Under the pieces are notes generated by a model, which saw nothing but the letters and a program-made list of their open reading frames with translations, did no database searches and was not told the origin of the DNA. This document shows positions 17,481-26,757 of a stretch of DNA of 51,159 bases, in pieces (position 1 is the first letter of the stretch; each line of letters starts with the position of its first letter). The position numbers and the translations under genes are program-made. Origin of the DNA: Enterobacteriaceae bacterium UBA3516 (lineage in GTDB: Bacteria; Pseudomonadota; Gammaproteobacteria; Enterobacterales; Enterobacteriaceae); NCBI GenBank assembly GCA_002377245.1, contig DFPL01000362.1, forward strand, positions 1-51,159, in the 5' to 3' direction.

Positions 17481-17498
17481 CCCCTCCCGAAGGAGGGG
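17481..17498 (-). terminator. Rho-independent terminator of tex
   Basis: A 7-bp stem (CCCCTCC / GGAGGGG) closes a 4-base loop. On the tex strand it is followed by AATATTTTT. It starts 8 bp after the tex stop. Confidence 0.8.
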
Positions 17499-17505
17499 AG
17501 AGGGC

Positions 17506-19833
17506 TTAACGTTTTTTACCCATCGCCGCCGCCAGGGCGTCCATCATCGCGCTATTGCCTGCGGGCTGGGCTTCACGTCCACGCGGTTTTGCTGCTTTCG
17601 CTGCCGGGCGTGCCTGTTCACGATTGCTGCCGCCGCTTCGGCGGGCATTGGTTTCGCCGGGTTGCTCATCCAGACGCATGGTCAGCGCAATACGTTTGCG
17701 TTGAAGATCCACGTCCAGCACTTTGACCTTAACGATATCGCCTGCTTTGACCACCGTGTGCGGATCGTCGACAAACTTGTCGGCAAGCGAAGAGATATGC
17801 ACGAGGCCGTCCTGATGCACACCAATATCGACAAAGGCACCAAAGTTGGTGACGTTGGTGACCGCGCCTTCCAGCACCATGCCGGGCAGCAGGTCATTCA
17901 TGGTCTCCACGCCATCAGCAAAAGTCGCCGTTTTAAACTCAGGACGCGGATCGCGGCCCGGTTTTTCCAGCTCTTTGATGATGTCCGTAACGGTAGGCAC
18001 GCCCACCTGCTCATCGGTGAAGTCGGACGGCTTGAGTTTGCGCAGCTCAGTGCTATTGCCCATCAGGTCGCGGAGTGATTGTTCCGTTGCGGCCAGAATA
18101 CGCTCAACTACCGGGTAGGTTTCCGGGTGTACCGTTGAAGCATCCAGTGGGTTATCCCCGTGGTTAATGCGCAGGAAGCCCGCGCACTGTTCAAAGGCTT
18201 TCGGCCCGAGACGGCTGACTTTAAGCAGTTGCTGACGATTCTGGAACTGACCGTTTTCATCACGCCAGGAGACGATGTTCTGCGCCATCATGCGGGTCAG
18301 TCCTGCGACGCGGGTAAGCAGCGGCACGGAGGCAGTATTGAGATCCACACCCACGGCGTTCACGCAATCTTCCACAACCGCGTCCAGCTTGCGGGCGAGC
18401 TGCGTCTGGCTGACATCGTGCTGATACTGGCCAACGCCGATGGATTTTGGATCGATTTTCACAAGCTCGGCCAGCGGATCTTGTAAGCGACGGGCGATGG
18501 AGACCGCGCCACGCAAAGACACATCCAGATCCGGGAACTCCAGCGCTGCCAGTTCGGAAGCGGAATAGACCGATGCGCCAGCTTCACTGACGATCACTTT
18601 CTGCCCGGTCACTTTCGGGAACTGTTTCTGGACGTCGAGGTAGAAACGTTCCGTTTCACGCGAGGCGGTACCGTTGCCGATAGCGACCAGCTCAACGTTG
18701 TGCTTCTCGCACAGCGCGGCCACCACGGTTGCCGCTTTTGCGGCCTGGCCAGTATGGGGATAAATGGTGTCGGTTGCGACCAGTTTGCCCGTGCCGTCAA
18801 CCACCGCGACTTTCACGCCGGTACGCAGGCCGGGATCAAGGCCCATGGTGGCGCGCAGGCCCGCAGGAGCGGCCATTAGCAGGTCGTGCAGGTTACGGGC
18901 GAAGACGTTAATCGCTTCATCTTCTGCACGTTCGCGCACGGTGCCCATCAGTTCAGTTTCAAGATGCATCAGCACCTTAATGCGCCAGGTCCAGCTCACC
19001 ACGCCGCGACGCCAGCTGTCCGCCGGGGCGTTGTTCAGGCGCAGGCCGAGGTGATCGATGATGATTTGCTCGCAATAGCTCTCTTTTGGCGGCTCGTCGA
19101 ATTGCGGGTCAGCATTCAGAGAAAGCTGCAAAACACCTTCATTGCGCCCACGGAACATAGCCAGTGCACGGTGCGACGGGGCAGTAGCTATCGGTTCGTG
19201 ATGGTCAAAATAGTCGCGGAATTTAGCCCCATCCTCTTCTTTACCACTGACCACGGTCGCCACGATATGGGCATTTTTCCACAGGTAATCACGCACCTTA
19301 GCCAGTAACGCGGCGTCTTCGGCGAAACGTTCCATCAGAATGTAACGTGCGCCATCCAGAGCGGCTTTGCTGTCCGCCACACCTTTATCGACATCAACAA
19401 ATTTGGCCGCTTCAGTTTCAGGATGGTGCGAAGGGTCGTTCCACAGCAAATCAGCCAGCGGTTCGAGGCCGGCTTCAATGGCAATTTGCCCGCGGGTACG
19501 GCGCTTCGGTTTGTACGGCAGATAGAGGTCTTCGAGCTCGGTTTTGCTCAGGGTGGTGTTGATGGCTTTTTCCAGCGACTCGGTCAACTTGCCCTGTTCG
19601 CCAATGGACTTGAGGATTGCCTGACGACGCTCCTGCAGTTCACGCAGATAGCCCAGACGTGTCTCCAGATTACGCAGCTGCGTGTCATCCAGACCGCCGG
19701 TCACTTCCTTACGATAACGTGCAATAAACGGCACGGTGTTCCCTTCATCGAGCAGGCGAACGGCTGCATCAACCTGTTCGGCGCGTGCCTGAATTTCACC
19801 TGCAATAATGCGGCAGAAAGAATCATTCATCAT
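17506..19833 (-). CDS. tex: Tex-family RNA-binding transcription accessory protein (YhgF)
   Basis: A 775-residue cytoplasmic protein (E. coli YhgF is 773). Domain order: N-terminal helical Tex region (about 1-200), YqgF/RuvX-like domain (about 325-450, starting near MGLDPGLRTGVKVAV), helix-hairpin-helix pair (about 490-560) and an S1 RNA-binding domain (about 650-720, GAVTNVTNFGAFVDIGVHQDGLVHIS). The tail is basic, low complexity and ends in AMGKKR. Homologs bind nucleic acids and affect transcription and virulence gene expression; the exact role is unclear. It follows greB by 96 bp on the same strand, which suggests a transcription-related unit. Confidence 0.96.
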   Translation of the reverse strand: MMNDSFCRIIAGEIQARAEQVDAAVRLLDEGNTVPFIARYRKEVTGGLDDTQLRNLETRLGYLRELQERRQAILKSIGEQGKLTESLEKAINTTLSKTELEDLYLPYKPKRRTRGQIAIEAGLEPLADLLWNDPSHHPETEAAKFVDVDKGVADSKAALDGARYILMERFAEDAALLAKVRDYLWKNAHIVATVVSGKEEDGAKFRDYFDHHEPIATAPSHRALAMFRGRNEGVLQLSLNADPQFDEPPKESYCEQIIIDHLGLRLNNAPADSWRRGVVSWTWRIKVLMHLETELMGTVRERAEDEAINVFARNLHDLLMAAPAGLRATMGLDPGLRTGVKVAVVDGTGKLVATDTIYPHTGQAAKAATVVAALCEKHNVELVAIGNGTASRETERFYLDVQKQFPKVTGQKVIVSEAGASVYSASELAALEFPDLDVSLRGAVSIARRLQDPLAELVKIDPKSIGVGQYQHDVSQTQLARKLDAVVEDCVNAVGVDLNTASVPLLTRVAGLTRMMAQNIVSWRDENGQFQNRQQLLKVSRLGPKAFEQCAGFLRINHGDNPLDASTVHPETYPVVERILAATEQSLRDLMGNSTELRKLKPSDFTDEQVGVPTVTDIIKELEKPGRDPRPEFKTATFADGVETMNDLLPGMVLEGAVTNVTNFGAFVDIGVHQDGLVHISSLADKFVDDPHTVVKAGDIVKVKVLDVDLQRKRIALTMRLDEQPGETNARRSGGSNREQARPAAKAAKPRGREAQPAGNSAMMDALAAAMGKKR

Positions 19834-19929
19834 GGATTAGCTTCATCTGAGTAAAAAAATTAAGCGACAGTTATACGGATTGACCGGCAAAAATGCCAGT
19901 CATCGGCCGGGGCTTCAGATTGTTCCGGC

Positions 19930-20403
19930 TCATTTTACGTATTCGATTTCGTTGACGTACCAGCTGGCTTCTCCGGCCGGGGTATTCACCACCGCGAGGT
20001 CGCCCACCTCTTTTTTCAGCAGCGCTCGCGCCATAGGAGAATCAATCGAAATGTAATCCTTACGCCCGAAAATTTCGTCGTAGCCAACAATGCGAAAGCG
20101 CAGGGTGTTGCCGTCATCATTTTCAATCTCAACCCAGGCACCAAAGAAGACTTTGCCCTCTTGCTGCGGGGAGTAATCGACGATTTTCAGGTGTTCGAGA
20201 CATTTGGTCAGGTAACGTACCCGACGGTCAATTTCACGCAGGCGTTTTTTGTTGTACTGGTAATCAGCATTTTCACTGCGGTCGCCGAGGCTTGCCGCCC
20301 AGGTGACCTTTTTCGTGACTTCAGGACGTTCCTGTCGCCAGAGAAAATCCAGTTCCTGTTTTAATTTGTCGTAACCTTCACGGGTGATCAGCGGCGTTTT
20401 CAT
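19930..20403 (-). CDS. greB: Transcript cleavage factor GreB
   Basis: A 157-residue GreA/GreB-family protein (E. coli GreB is 158). Residues 1-75 form the coiled-coil hairpin that enters the RNA polymerase secondary channel. The tip acidic residues are in DRSENADYQ, and the basic patch (NKKRLREIDRRVRYL) is typical of GreB rather than GreA. Residues 80-157 are the FKBP-like C-terminal domain. It rescues backtracked complexes by stimulating RNA cleavage. It is divergent from ompR, with 216 bp between the starts. Confidence 0.97.
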   Translation of the reverse strand: MKTPLITREGYDKLKQELDFLWRQERPEVTKKVTWAASLGDRSENADYQYNKKRLREIDRRVRYLTKCLEHLKIVDYSPQQEGKVFFGAWVEIENDDGNTLRFRIVGYDEIFGRKDYISIDSPMARALLKKEVGDLAVVNTPAGEASWYVNEIEYVK

Positions 20404-20619
20404 CTTCTGGCCTTATTTTTACTCATCGGTGTCTTTACAAATAAACGCCCTAAGGTGCGGATAATTCATCATTTATGTGAAGCTATATGCATATAAGCTA
20501 CTGTTAAATATGCTTTGTAACAATTTCGACTAGAATTTATACCAGATTTCGCTGGTTGTTAACGTGCACTTTTTTAGAATACGTCATCATAATTGTCGGA
20601 ACCTTTGGGAGTAAAAACA

Positions 20620-21339
20620 ATGCAAGAGAATTATAAAATCCTGGTCGTGGATGACGACATGCGCCTGCGTGCATTGCTTGAACGTTATCTCACTGAACAA
20701 GGCTTCCAGGTCCGTAGCGTCGCCAATGCTGAACAGATGGATCGTTTGCTGACGCGTGAATCCTTCCACCTGATGGTCCTCGATCTGATGCTGCCTGGCG
20801 AAGATGGCCTCTCTATTTGCCGCCGCCTGCGTAGTCAGAGCAACCCAATGCCGATCATCATGGTGACGGCGAAAGGGGAAGAAGTGGATCGTATCGTTGG
20901 CCTCGAAATCGGCGCTGATGACTATATTCCAAAACCGTTCAACCCGCGCGAACTGCTGGCCCGTATCCGTGCGGTCCTGCGCCGTCAGGCCAATGAACTG
21001 CCGGGTGCGCCTTCCCAGGAAGAGGCGGTCATCGCCTTTGGTAAATTCAAACTGAACCTCGGCACCCGTGAAATGTTCCGCGAAGATGAGCCAATGCCAT
21101 TGACCAGCGGTGAGTTCGCGGTACTGAAAGCGCTGGTCAGCCATCCGCGTGAGCCGCTCTCCCGCGATAAGCTGATGAACCTGGCGCGCGGTCGCGAATA
21201 TTCCGCAATGGAACGTTCCATCGACGTACAGATCTCCCGCCTGCGCCGCATGGTGGAAGAGGACCCGGCGCACCCGCGCTATATCCAGACCGTATGGGGC
21301 CTGGGCTACGTCTTCGTGCCGGACGGTTCTAAAGCATGA
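20620..21339 (+). CDS. ompR: Osmoregulatory response regulator OmpR
   Basis: A 239-residue response regulator whose sequence appears identical to E. coli OmpR, as expected for this highly conserved protein. The receiver domain (1-120) has the acidic pocket DDD at 11-13, phospho-acceptor Asp55 in VLDLMLP and Lys105 in PKPF. The winged-helix DNA-binding domain (about 135-235) follows. It controls porin genes ompF and ompC. The frame is open from a TTG nine codons upstream, but the ATG with GGGAGT before it gives the family start MQENYK. It overlaps envZ by 4 bp. Confidence 0.98.
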   Translation: MQENYKILVVDDDMRLRALLERYLTEQGFQVRSVANAEQMDRLLTRESFHLMVLDLMLPGEDGLSICRRLRSQSNPMPIIMVTAKGEEVDRIVGLEIGADDYIPKPFNPRELLARIRAVLRRQANELPGAPSQEEAVIAFGKFKLNLGTREMFREDEPMPLTSGEFAVLKALVSHPREPLSRDKLMNLARGREYSAMERSIDVQISRLRRMVEEDPAHPRYIQTVWGLGYVFVPDGSKA

Positions 21340-22691
21340 GGCGAATGCGCTTTTCGCCGCGAAGTTCATTTGCACGCACGCTGTTACTGATTGTCACTCT
21401 GCTGTTTGTCAGCCTGGTGACAACTTATCTCGTGGTGCTGAACTTCGCGATTTTACCCAGCCTTCAGCAGTTTAATAAGGTTCTCGCCTACGAAGTACGT
21501 ATGCTGATGACCGATAAACTGCAACTGGAGGATGGGACTCAACTGGTGGTTCCACCGGCGTTTCGTCGTGAGATTTATCGCGAATTGGGTATTTCGCTAT
21601 ATTCGAACGAAGCCGCTGAAGACGCCGGTTTGCGTTGGGCGCAGCATTATGAATTCTTAAGCCAGCAGATGGCGCAGCAACTGGGTGGCCCGACGGAAGT
21701 ACGTGTTGAGGTCAACAAGAGCTCGCCGGTGGTCTGGTTGAAAACCTGGCTTTCCCCCAATATCTGGGTGCGCGTTCCACTGACGGAAATCCATCAGGGG
21801 GACTTTTCACCGCTTTTCCGCTACACCCTGGCGATCATGCTGCTGGCGATTGGGGGGGCGTGGCTGTTTATTCGTATTCAAAACCGACCCCTTGTCGACC
21901 TTGAACATGCCGCGCTTAAGGTGGGGAAAGGGCATATTCCACAACCGCTGCGCGAGTATGGCGCTTCCGAGGTTCGCTCCGTGACGCGTGCCTTTAACCA
22001 GATGGCAGCCGGTGTGAAGCAACTGGCGGATGACCGAACGCTGCTGATGGCCGGGGTAAGTCATGATTTGCGGACGCCATTAACCCGTATTCGCCTCGCG
22101 ACCGAAATGATGGCCGAAGAAGATGGCTATCTGGCGGAATCGATCAATAAAGATATCGAAGAGTGCAACGCCATTATCGAGCAGTTTATTGACTACCTGC
22201 GCACCGGGCAGGAGATGCCGATGGAACTGGCCGAGCTGAACGCCGTTCTCGGCGAAGTAGTGGCCGCAGAAAGTGGTTATGAGCGTGAAATAGAAACGGC
22301 GCTTCATGAGGGCGACATTCAGGTTCGCATGCATCCGCTTTCCATTAAGCGCGCGCTGGCCAACATGGTGGTTAACGCTGCCCGGTATGGCAATGGCTGG
22401 ATTAAAGTCAGCAGCGGTACGGAACTCAACCGCGCCTGGTTCCAGGTGGAAGATGACGGTCCGGGTATCAAGCCTGAGCAACGAAAGCATCTGTTCCAGC
22501 CATTTGTTCGCGGCGACAGCGCACGAAGCACCAGCGGTACCGGGCTTGGGCTGGCGATTGTTCAGCGTATTGTCGACAACCACAATGGTTTGCTGGAGCT
22601 GGGTGTTAGCGAGCGTGGCGGGCTGTCTATTCGGGCCTGGTTACCCATCCCGGTCACTCGCGTCAGCGTGCAAGCTAAAGAGAACGCATAA
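21336..22691 (+). CDS. envZ: Osmosensor histidine kinase EnvZ
   Basis: A 451-residue inner-membrane sensor kinase (E. coli is 450). Layout: membrane segment about 15-35, periplasmic domain 36-160, second membrane segment about 161-179, HAMP 180-232, DHp domain with phospho-accepting His243 in GVSHDLRTPLTR, and the ATPase domain with N (NMVVNAARYGNG), G1 (DDGPGI) and G2 (GTGLGLAI) boxes. It both phosphorylates and dephosphorylates OmpR. The ATGA overlap with ompR implies translational coupling. The variable C-terminal tail differs from E. coli. Confidence 0.98.
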   Translation: MRRMRFSPRSSFARTLLLIVTLLFVSLVTTYLVVLNFAILPSLQQFNKVLAYEVRMLMTDKLQLEDGTQLVVPPAFRREIYRELGISLYSNEAAEDAGLRWAQHYEFLSQQMAQQLGGPTEVRVEVNKSSPVVWLKTWLSPNIWVRVPLTEIHQGDFSPLFRYTLAIMLLAIGGAWLFIRIQNRPLVDLEHAALKVGKGHIPQPLREYGASEVRSVTRAFNQMAAGVKQLADDRTLLMAGVSHDLRTPLTRIRLATEMMAEEDGYLAESINKDIEECNAIIEQFIDYLRTGQEMPMELAELNAVLGEVVAAESGYEREIETALHEGDIQVRMHPLSIKRALANMVVNAARYGNGWIKVSSGTELNRAWFQVEDDGPGIKPEQRKHLFQPFVRGDSARSTSGTGLGLAIVQRIVDNHNGLLELGVSERGGLSIRAWLPIPVTRVSVQAKENA

Positions 22692-22720
22692 ACAAAACCC
22701 GCCATCTGGCGGGTTTTGTT
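22691..22720. terminator. Bidirectional terminator between envZ and pckA
   Basis: A perfect 13-bp inverted repeat (AACAAAACCCGCC / GGCGGGTTTTGTT) with a 4-base loop lies directly after the envZ stop and 17 bp before the pckA stop. T-rich flanks on both strands suit both convergent genes. Confidence 0.9.
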
Positions 22721-22737
22721 TGTTACGTGTTGCAAAA

Positions 22738-24357
22738 TTACAGTTTTGGTCCGGCGCTGACCAGCGCTGCGCCTGCGGCGGTATCCGTGTACTTCTCAAA
22801 GTTGCTGATGAAGAGCTTAGCCAGTTGAGTGGCTTTCTCCTGCCACTGTTCTGGGGAGGCGTAGGTATTGCGAGGATCAAGGATCCGGCTTTCAACTCCC
22901 GGTAACTCGGTTGGAATGGCCAGGTTAAACATCGGCAGCGTAAACGTCTCTGCATCATCCAGCGCGCCGTCGAGGATCGCGTCAATAATGGCACGCGTAT
23001 CCTTAATGGAGATGCGCTTGCCCGTTCCATTCCAGCCCGTATTCACCAGGTAAGCTTGTGCGCCGGCTGCCTGCATCCGTTTTACCAGCACTTCTGCATA
23101 CTGGGTCGGATGCAATGAAAGGAAAGCGGCGCCGAAGCAGGCTGAGAAGGTGGGGGTTGGTTCCGTCACGCCACGCTCTGTTCCTGCAAGCTTTGCCGTA
23201 AAACCGGACAGGAAGTGATACTGCGTCTGGTTCGCCGTCAGCCGGGAAACCGGAGGAAGTACGCCAAACGCATCCGCCGTCAGGAAAATCACTTTGGTGG
23301 CATGGCCCGCTTTCGACACTGGCTTGACGATATTATCGATGTGGTAGATCGGGTAGGAAACCCGGGTATTTTCCGTTTTCGATGCATCATCATAATCAAT
23401 GCTGCCGTCCGCCCGCACGGTGACGTTTTCCAGCAGCGCGTCGCGTCGGATGGCGTGGAAGATATCCGGTTCAGCCTCTTCAGAGAGCCTGATGGTTTTG
23501 GCGTAACACCCGCCTTCAAAGTTAAACACGCCGTCATCGTCCCAGCCGTGCTCATCATCGCCAATCAGCCGACGTTTCGGATCAGTAGAGAGGGTCGTTT
23601 TGCCGGTGCCGGACAGGCCAAAGAAAACAGCGACATCGCCCTTTTCACCGACGTTGGCGGAACAGTGCATAGACGCGATGCCTTTCAGCGGCAGAAGGTA
23701 GTTCATCATTGAGAACATCCCTTTCTTCATTTCGCCGCCGTACCAGGTACCGCCGATCAACTGAATGCGCTCGGTGAGGTTAAATGCCACAAAGTTTTCT
23801 GAGTTCATCCCCTGTTCTTTCCACAGCGGGTTGGTGCATTTAGCCCCGTTCATGACGATAAAGTCAGGGTTGAAATCGGCGAGTTCTTCGTCGGTGGGGC
23901 GGATGAACATGTTCTTCACGAAGTGTGCCTGCCAGGCCACTTCTGTGACGAAACGAACAGAGAGACGGGTATCCGGGTTGGCGCCGCAAAAAGCGTCGAT
24001 AATAAACAGTCGCTTACCGGAAAGTTGTTGCGTCACCAGATCTTTAAGATGTTGCCAGGTTTCAGGTGCGAGCGGTTTGTTGTCGTTCTTACCTTTACCT
24101 TTATCAGACCACCAGACGCTATCGCGGGTGGTATCGTCACGGACAATATACTTATCTTTCGGCGAGCGGCCTGTAAATATGCCGGTGTCGACGGCGACAG
24201 CCCCAGAATTCGTTAACACGCCTCGCTCATATCCTTCCAGGTCTGGACGGAGCTCTTCCTGATACAACGTATCGTAGTCGGGGTTGTAAACGATATCCTG
24301 AACATCATTGATACCATAAGCCTTGAGATCCTGCGGGGTTAAATCTTTAACGCGCAT
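22738..24357 (-). CDS. pckA: Phosphoenolpyruvate carboxykinase (ATP) PckA
   Basis: A 539-residue cytoplasmic enzyme (E. coli Pck is 540). It converts oxaloacetate and ATP to PEP, CO2 and ADP at the start of gluconeogenesis. The kinase-1a P-loop GLSGTGKTTLSTDP (about residues 247-260) and metal-binding region GDDEHGWDDDGVFNFEGGCYAK are intact. The substrate motif GRSPKDK is near residue 64. In K-12, yhgE lies between pck and hslO; here only 351 bp of non-coding DNA remain. Regulation in relatives involves CRP, Cra and stationary phase. Confidence 0.98.
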   Translation of the reverse strand: MRVKDLTPQDLKAYGINDVQDIVYNPDYDTLYQEELRPDLEGYERGVLTNSGAVAVDTGIFTGRSPKDKYIVRDDTTRDSVWWSDKGKGKNDNKPLAPETWQHLKDLVTQQLSGKRLFIIDAFCGANPDTRLSVRFVTEVAWQAHFVKNMFIRPTDEELADFNPDFIVMNGAKCTNPLWKEQGMNSENFVAFNLTERIQLIGGTWYGGEMKKGMFSMMNYLLPLKGIASMHCSANVGEKGDVAVFFGLSGTGKTTLSTDPKRRLIGDDEHGWDDDGVFNFEGGCYAKTIRLSEEAEPDIFHAIRRDALLENVTVRADGSIDYDDASKTENTRVSYPIYHIDNIVKPVSKAGHATKVIFLTADAFGVLPPVSRLTANQTQYHFLSGFTAKLAGTERGVTEPTPTFSACFGAAFLSLHPTQYAEVLVKRMQAAGAQAYLVNTGWNGTGKRISIKDTRAIIDAILDGALDDAETFTLPMFNLAIPTELPGVESRILDPRNTYASPEQWQEKATQLAKLFISNFEKYTDTAAGAALVSAGPKL

Positions 24358-24708
24358 GTCACTTCTCCTTAGCCAAGATGTACTGCCTGAAATTGTAGGG
24401 TTGTTATCACGTCCTTGACCGCGACACGGCTCATAGATTTACGCATCTCGACAAACCCTTATCGATGGAAAACACTGTGATATCCGTCATGAAGCGAGAC
24501 AGATTTTGGCAATCATAGCCATTATGATCGGGAAAATGTTCTTAAAGCGACATAAAGCGATATTTTTAACGGTCAGATTGTGACTGTAATCGCTTTCATG
24601 AAAGTAAATTACGTAAGGCTTTCATATAACGTATTAGCGGAAACGTGACGTGCCAAACAAAAGCGCCACCCCAGGGGGCGGCGCTTAAGAGTGAACGAAG
24701 GGGGAAGG
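24358..24708. other. pckA upstream region and hslO 3' end (351 bp)
   Basis: No gene is visible in this gap. It contains the pckA ribosome site (AAGGAG on the minus strand), a perfect 12-bp palindrome CTTTCATGAAAG at 24593-24604, two direct copies of TAAAGCGA spaced 10 bp apart at 24543-24560, and the hslO terminator. The palindrome overlaps the sequence TGAAAGCGATTA on the pckA strand, which loosely resembles a Cra (FruR) site. The pckA promoter boxes are not certain. Confidence 0.5.
24661..24686 (-). terminator. Rho-independent terminator of the hslO cluster
   Basis: AAGCGCC pairs with GGCGCTT, extended inward by a C-rich/G-rich pairing. On the hslO strand it is followed by TTGTTT. It lies 22 bp after the hslO stop. 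Confidence 0.8.
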
Positions 24709-25587
24709 TTAATGCACCTGCGGATCGGCAGGGGAGGCGTTGTTACGGATTTCGGCAATATCCATAGCATTGAAGAGATAGTGACTGCCGCAGTAGTCAC
24801 AGTTCATATCAATTTCACCTTCTTCGGCAATGATACTGTCAACTTCGTTATCCGGTAGCGTTCTAAGCGCATCCGCGCAACGTTCACGCGAGCAGGTACA
24901 TTTGAATTCAACGTCCTGCGGATCGTACAGGCGGACCTCTTCTTCATGGTACAGGCGGTGCAAAACGTCTTCCGCCGCGAGCGTAAGAAGTTCATCGGCC
25001 TTAATGGTTTCAGTCAGAATGCTCAGGTGCTCGAAATCTGCGGCCTGGGTCTCCTGCGCCGGCAGAACCTGGAGCAACATGCCGCCCGCAGCCGGCGTAC
25101 CTGCAACTTCACCTGTGCGAATAAACAGACGTGTAGGCAACTGCTCTGAACGCAGGAAGTAATCTTCAAGGCACGCTGCCAGCGTATCACCTTCCAGTCC
25201 AACCACACCCTGGTAACGCTCGCCTTCCTCAGGCGTAATGGTGATAACCAGGTAGCCATTACCCACCAGCGTTTTCAGGTCTGCGCCTTCAGGAATCTCA
25301 CCCTGAACGCGCGCCACGCCGCGCATCTGCTGACGGTTGTTGCCGTTGATTACCGCCAGGCTCATCGGGCCATCTCCCTGCAACTGCACGGTAATGTCAC
25401 CTGCAAATTTCAGGGTCGCCGTTAAAAGGCTGGTGGCGACCAGCAACTCACCCAAAATGGTTTTCACCGGCAGGGGGTAATTGTGGTTTTCCAGCATCTG
25501 TTTCCAGGTTTCCGATACGGTTACCAGCTCGCCGCGCACGGCATAGTTTTCAAACAGATAGCGGTGTAATTGGTCATGTTGAGCCAT
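24709..25587 (-). CDS. hslO: Redox-regulated holdase chaperone Hsp33
   Basis: A 292-residue cytoplasmic chaperone (the E. coli protein is of the same length). The N-terminal core and linker (1-225) bind unfolded proteins when oxidised. The C-terminal zinc switch has Cys230 and Cys232 (KCTCSRERC) and Cys263 and Cys266 (NCDYCGSHY), all four ligands present. Hypochlorite or peroxide with heat forms disulfides, releases zinc and activates the protein. It follows hslR by 24 bp, as in the E. coli heat-shock pair. Confidence 0.97.
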   Translation of the reverse strand: MAQHDQLHRYLFENYAVRGELVTVSETWKQMLENHNYPLPVKTILGELLVATSLLTATLKFAGDITVQLQGDGPMSLAVINGNNRQQMRGVARVQGEIPEGADLKTLVGNGYLVITITPEEGERYQGVVGLEGDTLAACLEDYFLRSEQLPTRLFIRTGEVAGTPAAGGMLLQVLPAQETQAADFEHLSILTETIKADELLTLAAEDVLHRLYHEEEVRLYDPQDVEFKCTCSRERCADALRTLPDNEVDSIIAEEGEIDMNCDYCGSHYLFNAMDIAEIRNNASPADPQVH

Positions 25588-25611
25588 AATTTTCTCTCTT
25601 GCAGGTGGGCG

Positions 25612-26013
25612 CTACTGGCTGTCACCGTGTTTAAATTTCATCAGGTCGCGGCGTTCTTTCTTGTCCGGGCGGCGATCGGGGTGGGGCATCGTTAAGGCAT
25701 TGAGTTTACGTGCCTGCGCCATTTTCTCGCGCTTTTCGATACTTTCGGCCGTCTCTTCGTACAGCGTAACGGCCTCGTCGGCAGGGCGACGCTGTTCGGT
25801 AATGCCTTTAATCATCACCGTGCGTTCATCATTTCCCTGTCGCAGCGTCAGCATGGCGTTCAGCTCGACGACTTTACTCGGCTTGCTGCGCTGACCGTTG
25901 TAATGCACTTTCCCGCCTTCAATCATTTCGCGAGCCAGGGCGCGCGTTTTATAAAAGCGCGCTGCCCACAGCCATTTATCCAGACGGACGTTTTGCTCGG
26001 GCTGCTGTTTCAT
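25612..26013 (-). CDS. hslR: Ribosome-associated heat shock protein Hsp15
   Basis: A 133-residue protein equal in length to E. coli Hsp15. Residues about 9-70 form an S4 RNA-binding domain (RLDKWLWAARFYKTRALAREMIEGGKV). The C-terminus is a long basic helix. It binds stalled 50S subunits carrying peptidyl-tRNA and helps recycle them. Its ATG overlaps the yrfG stop by one base (TAATG), so the two are probably translationally coupled. It is sigma-32 controlled in E. coli; any such promoter would lie inside yrfG. Confidence 0.96.
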   Translation of the reverse strand: MKQQPEQNVRLDKWLWAARFYKTRALAREMIEGGKVHYNGQRSKPSKVVELNAMLTLRQGNDERTVMIKGITEQRRPADEAVTLYEETAESIEKREKMAQARKLNALTMPHPDRRPDKKERRDLMKFKHGDSQ

Positions 26014-26693
26014 TACCTCTCCTTCACGCTGAGCGCGGGAATCAGGTGGCGATAATCGTTCATGCCGGGGTGACGTAGATAGCTTTTATCCGCCAGACCA
26101 GAGTCCGGGTTTGTCACCCCCAGGCAATAACGAATACCAAATTGGGCGGCGGCATCCAGAATCGGCTCGCTGTCATCAATAAACAGCGTGCGTTCCGGAT
26201 TTAAGCCGGTTTCTTGTGCCACGGCCTGCCACAAACGCTGGTCCTCTTTCGGATAACCAAATGTGTGGGTAGAAAGTAATAAATCAAGGTGTGCTGCAAG
26301 CCCGGTGTGTTCAAGTTTAACAGCCAGGTTGTGCGGGTGGGCATTGGTCAACAGGATGCGTCTTTTACCGCACTTTTGCAGCGCATCAAGAAAAGGGACC
26401 GTATCTTCACGCAACACCGCCTTCGGACCCTGCTGAGTGGTCATCGCGCAGATATCGAGCCCTAAGCGTTCGCTCCAGAAATCCAGACAGTACCAGTTTA
26501 GCGTATGCTGAACGGCATGATATTCCTGGCGAATGATGTGCTGGGCTTCCGCAGGCGTAATCCCTTCTTTCGCGCCGAACGTTTCCGGGACCAGGGTCTG
26601 CCAGAAGTAATTATCGAACGCGAGGTCAAGAAGCGTGCCGTCCATATCCAGCAGGACGGTATCCACGTCTCGCCAGTCGATATCAAAATGCAT
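26013..26693 (-). CDS. yrfG: HAD-family hydrolase YrfG (GMP/IMP nucleotidase)
   Basis: A 226-residue HAD-superfamily phosphatase (E. coli YrfG is 222). Motif I LLDMDGTLLDL gives Asp16 and Asp18. Motif II is LLTNAHP, motif III Lys is in FGYPKEDQ and motif IV is FIDDSEPIL. The E. coli enzyme hydrolyses purine nucleotides such as GMP and IMP. The C-terminal KER tail is a few residues longer than in E. coli. It lies between igaA (64 bp upstream) and hslR (one-base overlap). Confidence 0.94.
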   Translation of the reverse strand: MHFDIDWRDVDTVLLDMDGTLLDLAFDNYFWQTLVPETFGAKEGITPAEAQHIIRQEYHAVQHTLNWYCLDFWSERLGLDICAMTTQQGPKAVLREDTVPFLDALQKCGKRRILLTNAHPHNLAVKLEHTGLAAHLDLLLSTHTFGYPKEDQRLWQAVAQETGLNPERTLFIDDSEPILDAAAQFGIRYCLGVTNPDSGLADKSYLRHPGMNDYRHLIPALSVKER

Positions 26694-26757
26694 AGAAAAC
26701 TCCAGCCAGAAAGAAGAGTGCGCGACAGGTTAACATACCCGACGCGCAAGCAGTTTA

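Larger units (their letters stand above)
17095..17505. other. feoA upstream region (411 bp)
   Basis: This gap between feoA and tex is strikingly AT-rich from about 17095 to 17450. It holds a Fur-box-like sequence, an FNR-like motif at 17276-17289 (TTGAT, 4 bases, CGCAA; the second half read from the other strand is only 3 of 5), and the tex terminator. The low GC and long A/T tracts fit an H-NS-type regulatory region. A 106-codon plus-strand ORF (17083-17403) overlaps feoA antisense and I do not regard it as a gene. Confidence 0.6.
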
